Below are positions 4,604-7,403 of a stretch of 7,403 nt of DNA, piece after piece. Within the stretch, counting starts at the first letter, position 1; every line of letters begins with the position of its first letter. Source of the stretch: Candidatus Cloacimonadota bacterium (lineage in GTDB: Bacteria; Cloacimonadota; Cloacimonadia; JGIOTU-2; B8-G9). The notes beneath the pieces were generated by a model. It saw nothing but the letters and a program-made list of their open reading frames with translations, was not told the origin of the DNA and did no database searches. The stretch is taken from positions 1 through 7,403 of the forward strand of contig QMNM01000063.1 in the NCBI GenBank assembly GCA_003647765.1, read 5' to 3'. A program made the position numbers and the translations under genes.

Positions 4604-5353
4604 ATGGCAAAGAAATCTATCTTGATTACAGGTGCATCTGGGAATATTGGCAGAACTGTGTCTCAGAAAGCTAGTAAAGAATTTAATATACTTTATTTAC
4701 ACACATTTCAAAATATAGAAAAGTTAATTGAATTAAAAGCCCAATTTCACAATGAGTGTGAAATATATATTTTTCAGGCAGATATTACGAATAATCAAAA
4801 ATTATGCAATAAGATAAATGATATTATTTCCAATAAGAAATTAGATGCTTTTGTCCACTGTGCGGCTAGAAGAAGTACTGACGCTGTCAAACTTGTCTCT
4901 TCAAATCCAGAATTATGGGAAGAGGTTATAAAAGTAAATCTATTGGGGACATATTATCTATTGAGAGCAGTACTCCCATTTTTACGCAAAGCAAGTTGTG
5001 GAAAAATTGTCTTACTTGGCTCAATTGTATCTCAAATTGGTCTATCAAATGGCTCGGCTTACGCATCTTCTAAAGCAGGTATATCTAATTTAGTTAAATC
5101 TATTGCAATAGAAGAAGGAGTAAATAATATTTTAATAAATGCTGTTTTGCCTGGTCCAGTAGAAATTGACCAATCCAACTTTCCAACTGAATATCAGCAA
5201 TTCCGCAAAAAATACTATCAAGAAATGAAAGCACAAATCCCTTTACACAGATTCGCTCAACCAGAAGAAGTCGCAAATTTAATAATGTTTTTAATAAGCG
5301 ATAGAAACAAATATATCACAGGACAGGAAATCAGAATTAGTGGGGGATTATAG
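4604..5353 (+). CDS. Short-chain dehydrogenase/reductase, FabG-like
   Basis: This is a complete 249-residue classical SDR, a cytoplasmic NAD(P)H-dependent oxidoreductase. The cofactor loop is TGASGNIG (residues 9-16) and D60 in ADIT contacts the adenine. 'HCAA' at 85-88 stands where most members have NNAG. The catalytic set is N112, S140 (GSIVSQ), Y153 and K157 (YASSK), all present with normal spacing. 'PGPV' at 183-186 and the C-terminal 'ITGQEIRISGG' are typical. Overall similarity in style is to 3-oxoacyl-ACP reductases, but these motifs do not separate FabG from sugar or alcohol dehydrogenases, and no fatty-acid gene is nearby, so I give no symbol. No good ribosome site precedes the ATG. 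The secreted DUF3108 gene follows after 3 nt, so they are almost certainly in one operon. Confidence 0.88.
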   Translation: MAKKSILITGASGNIGRTVSQKASKEFNILYLHTFQNIEKLIELKAQFHNECEIYIFQADITNNQKLCNKINDIISNKKLDAFVHCAARRSTDAVKLVSSNPELWEEVIKVNLLGTYYLLRAVLPFLRKASCGKIVLLGSIVSQIGLSNGSAYASSKAGISNLVKSIAIEEGVNNILINAVLPGPVEIDQSNFPTEYQQFRKKYYQEMKAQIPLHRFAQPEEVANLIMFLISDRNKYITGQEIRISGGL

Positions 5354-5356
5354 CAA

Positions 5357-6127
5357 GTGAATGTCAAATTGATTTCTGTTATTGTATTGTTATTACTTTT
5401 TATGCCTGTTCATTGGATTTTTGCTCAGGAACTTCCTTTTCAAGTTGGTGAAAAACTAAGTTTTCAGGTTGACTATGAATTTGTGAATGCTGGGATTGCC
5501 ACTTTGGAAATCCCTAAGATTGACACGGTTTTTAGACACCCTTGTTATAATATTCGTTCTATAGCTAAAACAAATGGACTTTTTAGTATGTTTTTCAAGG
5601 TGCGCGATCAGATTGATTCATATTGGGATACAGAATTATTTGTTACTCGTAAGTATGTAAAAAAATTATTGGAAGGTTCTTATAAGCAATTTCGCATTCA
5701 CTACTATTTTCCAGAAGATACGACCACAACTTATATCAAATACAAAAAGAGCAAACGAATTGAAAAGAAGTTTAAGACCTTGCCATCAACCCAAGATGTG
5801 CTGAGTGCATTTTATAAAGTAAGAATGATGAATTTTGAGGTTGGAGATTCAATGTTTATAAATGTTACTGCTGATGGACGCAATTACAGAGCAAAAATCA
5901 ATGTTGAAAAAAAGGAAGTGCTTGATACAATCTTTGGAAAGAAGGAATGCTTCTTAATTGTGCCTGTGTTAAAAGGTGAAGCAATATTTAAGCAGAAAGG
6001 GAAAATTGAAATTTGGGTAACAGCGGACAAATATAAAATTCCTGTTATGTTAAAAAGTAAAGCCATTATTGGCTATTTCAAAGCAAAATTGATTGATGCA
6101 GAAAAGGTTAAAATTAAAAACATCTGA
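5357..6127 (+). CDS. Secreted DUF3108-family protein
   Basis: This 256-residue exported protein belongs to the DUF3108 family, whose function is unknown. The N-terminus MNVKLISVIVLLLLFMPV and then HWIFA form a Sec signal peptide with likely cleavage before QELP, near residue 24. Family hallmarks follow: 'GEKLSFQVDYEFVNAG' near 32-46, 'CYNIRSIAKTNG' near 63-74, 'RDQIDSYWD' near 83-91, 'TQDVLSAFYKVR' near 145-156, and a closing strand pair 'IEIWVTADKYKIPVMLKSK' near 217-235. It should be a beta-rich periplasmic or outer-membrane-associated protein. The start is GTG with GGGGGA at 9 nt; an ATG four bases later is in another frame. It lies 3 nt after the dehydrogenase stop and overlaps queA by 32 nt, which points to one transcript. 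A functional link between the three products is not evident. Confidence 0.85.
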   Translation: MNVKLISVIVLLLLFMPVHWIFAQELPFQVGEKLSFQVDYEFVNAGIATLEIPKIDTVFRHPCYNIRSIAKTNGLFSMFFKVRDQIDSYWDTELFVTRKYVKKLLEGSYKQFRIHYYFPEDTTTTYIKYKKSKRIEKKFKTLPSTQDVLSAFYKVRMMNFEVGDSMFINVTADGRNYRAKINVEKKEVLDTIFGKKECFLIVPVLKGEAIFKQKGKIEIWVTADKYKIPVMLKSKAIIGYFKAKLIDAEKVKIKNI

Positions 6128-7136
6128 TTTTGATTATTATCTACCAAAAGAACTGATTGCTCAATATCCTGCAAAGAAACGGGCAGATTCACGGTTGATG
6201 ATTTTATATAGGAAATCTAATAATATTATTTTAGACCATTTCTTCAACTTAACTAATTATTTATCAGACAATTCCCTACTTGTTATAAATGATACAAAAG
6301 TAATTCCAGCACGATTATTTGGCAGAAAAGAAACATCTGCAAAGGTAGAGATATTTCTATTAGAAAAGATTACAGAAAATCGCTGGTATTGTTTAGTTCA
6401 TCCAGGCAAAAGATTAAAGCCAGGTGCAAAAGTAGTGATTTCTGATAAAATGCAAGCACAAGTTATTGATTATGGAGCAGATGGAACAAGAATTGTAGAT
6501 TTTACTGTTGATGGCGATTTTATGGATATTGTTAATGATATTGGACAGATTCCATTGCCACCTTATATAAAAAGAAAAGTTGAACCAATTGATAAACAAA
6601 GGTATCAAACTATATTTGCTAAAAAATATGGCTCTGTTGCAGCTCCTACTGCTGGACTGCATTTTACAGATAAACTGCTATCTAAATTGGCAGATAAAGG
6701 TATAGAAACAGTTGCAGTGAATTTGAATGTCGGATTAGGCACTTTTCGTCCTGTGAAAACAGAATATTTGAACGACTATAAGATGCATTCTGAATACTGT
6801 TCTATATCCAAGCAAACAGCAGATAAAATCAATAAGGCAATAGAAAATGAAAAATTGATTACAGCAGTTGGAACTACTTCTGTTAGGACATTAGAGAGTT
6901 TTGCGAAAAATGGAAAGCTTACATCAGGATCTCATTCAACGGACTTATTCATTTATCCAGGATTTCATTTTCAGATGGTTGACCAGTTAATTACAAATTT
7001 TCATTTGCCAAAGTCAAGCTTATTGATGTTAGTTTGTGCTTTTGCTGGTTATGAATTTGTAATGAGGGCTTATAATTTAGCAGTTAAGGAAAAATTTCGC
7101 TTTTTCAGCTATGGAGATGCAATGATGATATTATAG
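6096..7136 (+). CDS. queA: S-adenosylmethionine:tRNA ribosyltransferase-isomerase (QueA)
   Basis: QueA transfers and isomerises the ribosyl group of S-adenosylmethionine onto 7-aminomethyl-7-deazaguanine at the tRNA wobble position. This gives epoxyqueuosine, the penultimate step of queuosine synthesis in the cytoplasm. At 346 residues it is full length. Recognisable blocks in order are SDFDYYLPKELIAQYP (about 10-25), INDTKVIPARLFGR (64-77), HPGKRLKPG (102-110), GQIPLPPYIKR (150-160), APTAGLHFT (183-191), LNVGLGTFRPV (210-220), VGTTSVRTLES (258-268) and the 'ITNFHLPKSSLLMLV' region near the C-terminus, which ends GDAMMIL. I use the ATG at 6096; a TTG one codon earlier is also possible. Neither has a visible ribosome site, and the start lies inside the DUF3108 gene, so coupled translation is likely. 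No other queuosine gene is in the window. Confidence 0.95.
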   Translation: MQKRLKLKTSDFDYYLPKELIAQYPAKKRADSRLMILYRKSNNIILDHFFNLTNYLSDNSLLVINDTKVIPARLFGRKETSAKVEIFLLEKITENRWYCLVHPGKRLKPGAKVVISDKMQAQVIDYGADGTRIVDFTVDGDFMDIVNDIGQIPLPPYIKRKVEPIDKQRYQTIFAKKYGSVAAPTAGLHFTDKLLSKLADKGIETVAVNLNVGLGTFRPVKTEYLNDYKMHSEYCSISKQTADKINKAIENEKLITAVGTTSVRTLESFAKNGKLTSGSHSTDLFIYPGFHFQMVDQLITNFHLPKSSLLMLVCAFAGYEFVMRAYNLAVKEKFRFFSYGDAMMIL

Positions 7137-7198
7137 ATACTTATTGTTGTTAGTTGTTATTTGTTAGTGATGCAATGATAATATTGTAGATATTTATT
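7116..7198 (+). repeat. Duplicated 3' end of queA
   Basis: The 30 bases at 7116-7145, covering the last seven codons, the stop and nine bases beyond, recur at 7169-7198 with three differences. The second copy is 53 bp downstream, so it is not in register with the gene and is only a sequence relic. Confidence 0.7.
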
Positions 7199-7213
7199 TT
7201 CTACTTTGTGAAG

Positions 7214-7236
7214 GTTGCGGCGATGTAAACACCGAC
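7214..7236 (-). repeat. Hairpin repeat family, copy D
   Basis: This is an inverted match of 20 of 23 positions to 8-30 at the other end of the window. The core on the minus strand is GGTGTTTACATCG. Confidence 0.65.
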
Positions 7237-7363
7237 AATAGAGATATAGCTTTGTGTCTCTGTGGTGAAACATTTTTTTCTGAGAACTAACAATAGAAAA
7301 CAATAGAGATAAACCTCTGTGTCTTTGTGTCTCTGTGGTGAAACATTTTTTCCTAAGAACTAA
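7237..7363 (+). repeat. Two direct copies of a 'TTTGTGTCTCTGTGG' repeat
   Basis: A 28-base block starting TTTGTGTCTCTGTGG and ending in a T-run is identical at 7251-7278 and 7324-7351 (73-bp period). Wider similarity runs from AATAGAGATA (7237 and 7302) to AAGAACTAA or GAGAACTAA (7290 and 7363). The T-runs are not preceded by hairpins, so these are repeats and not terminators. Confidence 0.75.
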
Positions 7364-7364
7364 A

Positions 7365-7403
7365 ATGATGAATTTATTCAACAAAATCATTAGGATACAG
7401 CAA
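7365..7403 (+). CDS. Possible start of the next gene, cut by the window end
   Basis: After the last repeat, ATGATGAATTTATTC opens a frame MMNLFNKIIRIQQ that runs to the final base. It follows queA on the same strand. The only upstream purine stretch is TAAGAA, a weak ribosome site. Thirteen codons are too few to identify anything. Confidence 0.3.
   Translation, partial: MMNLFNKIIRIQQ

Noticed and set aside
5884-6066. Minus-strand open frame inside the DUF3108 gene
   Set aside because: It lies wholly within and antisense to a well-supported gene.
6414-6662. Minus-strand open frame inside queA
   Set aside because: It lies wholly within and antisense to a highly conserved gene.
7270-7352. Rho-independent terminators after queA at the two T-runs
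   Set aside because: No GC-rich hairpin immediately precedes either T-run.
7157-7390. 77-codon open frame on the minus strand
   Set aside because: It translates the two TTTGTGTCTCTGTGG repeats (giving CFTTETQRHRG and HHRDTK) plus the hairpin copy, and is a repeat artefact.

Overview
This is an AT-rich window (roughly two-thirds A+T by eye) from what looks like a Gram-negative, probably uncultivated bacterium. Three things suggest an outer-membrane bacterium: a secreted DUF3108 protein, a BatA/BatB-type von Willebrand factor A (VWA) membrane protein, and a complete queA. The gene mix plus very repeat-rich spacers recalls FCB-group or Cloacimonadota/WOR-3-like genomes. That placement is inference, and no marker gene here fixes the taxon.

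Layout. (1) Positions 1-141: a leader-like repeat block. (2) Positions 142-787, minus strand: a two-gene toxin-antitoxin pair, with an antitoxin-like DUF6364-type protein first and a PIN-domain (VapC-like) toxin overlapping its 3' end. (3) Positions 788-1310: a repeat-rich spacer with a second copy of the leader block, a 90-bp inverted-repeat element and a coding-looking tail that may be a gene remnant. (4) Positions 1311-2609, plus strand: an unrecognised four-helix membrane protein and a COG1237-type metallo-beta-lactamase-fold hydrolase with two possible starts. (5) Positions 2610-2805: a repeat-filled spacer between convergent genes. (6) Positions 2806-3804, minus strand: an isolated BatB-type VWA protein without its usual partners. 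(7) Positions 3805-4603: an 800-bp spacer without a credible gene, packed with small palindromic and direct repeats, including an 18-bp-stem hairpin. (8) Positions 4604-7136, plus strand: a tight three-gene run of short-chain dehydrogenase, secreted DUF3108 protein and QueA. (9) Positions 7137-7403: a partly duplicated queA 3' end, two copies of a repeat, and perhaps the first codons of the next gene.

How the genes work together. The toxin-antitoxin pair is a self-contained unit. The SDR-DUF3108-queA run is probably co-transcribed (3-nt gap, then a 32-nt overlap), but the three products have no obvious shared pathway. The rest look like single-purpose accessory or housekeeping genes.

I see no convincing new multi-gene system. 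The most unusual content is non-coding. A hairpin repeat family (four members here) keeps its ability to fold while its sequence changes. A 31-bp repeat flanks the toxin-antitoxin pair, and at least three other palindromic repeat types sit in the long spacer. These look like dispersed mobile or structural repeats.
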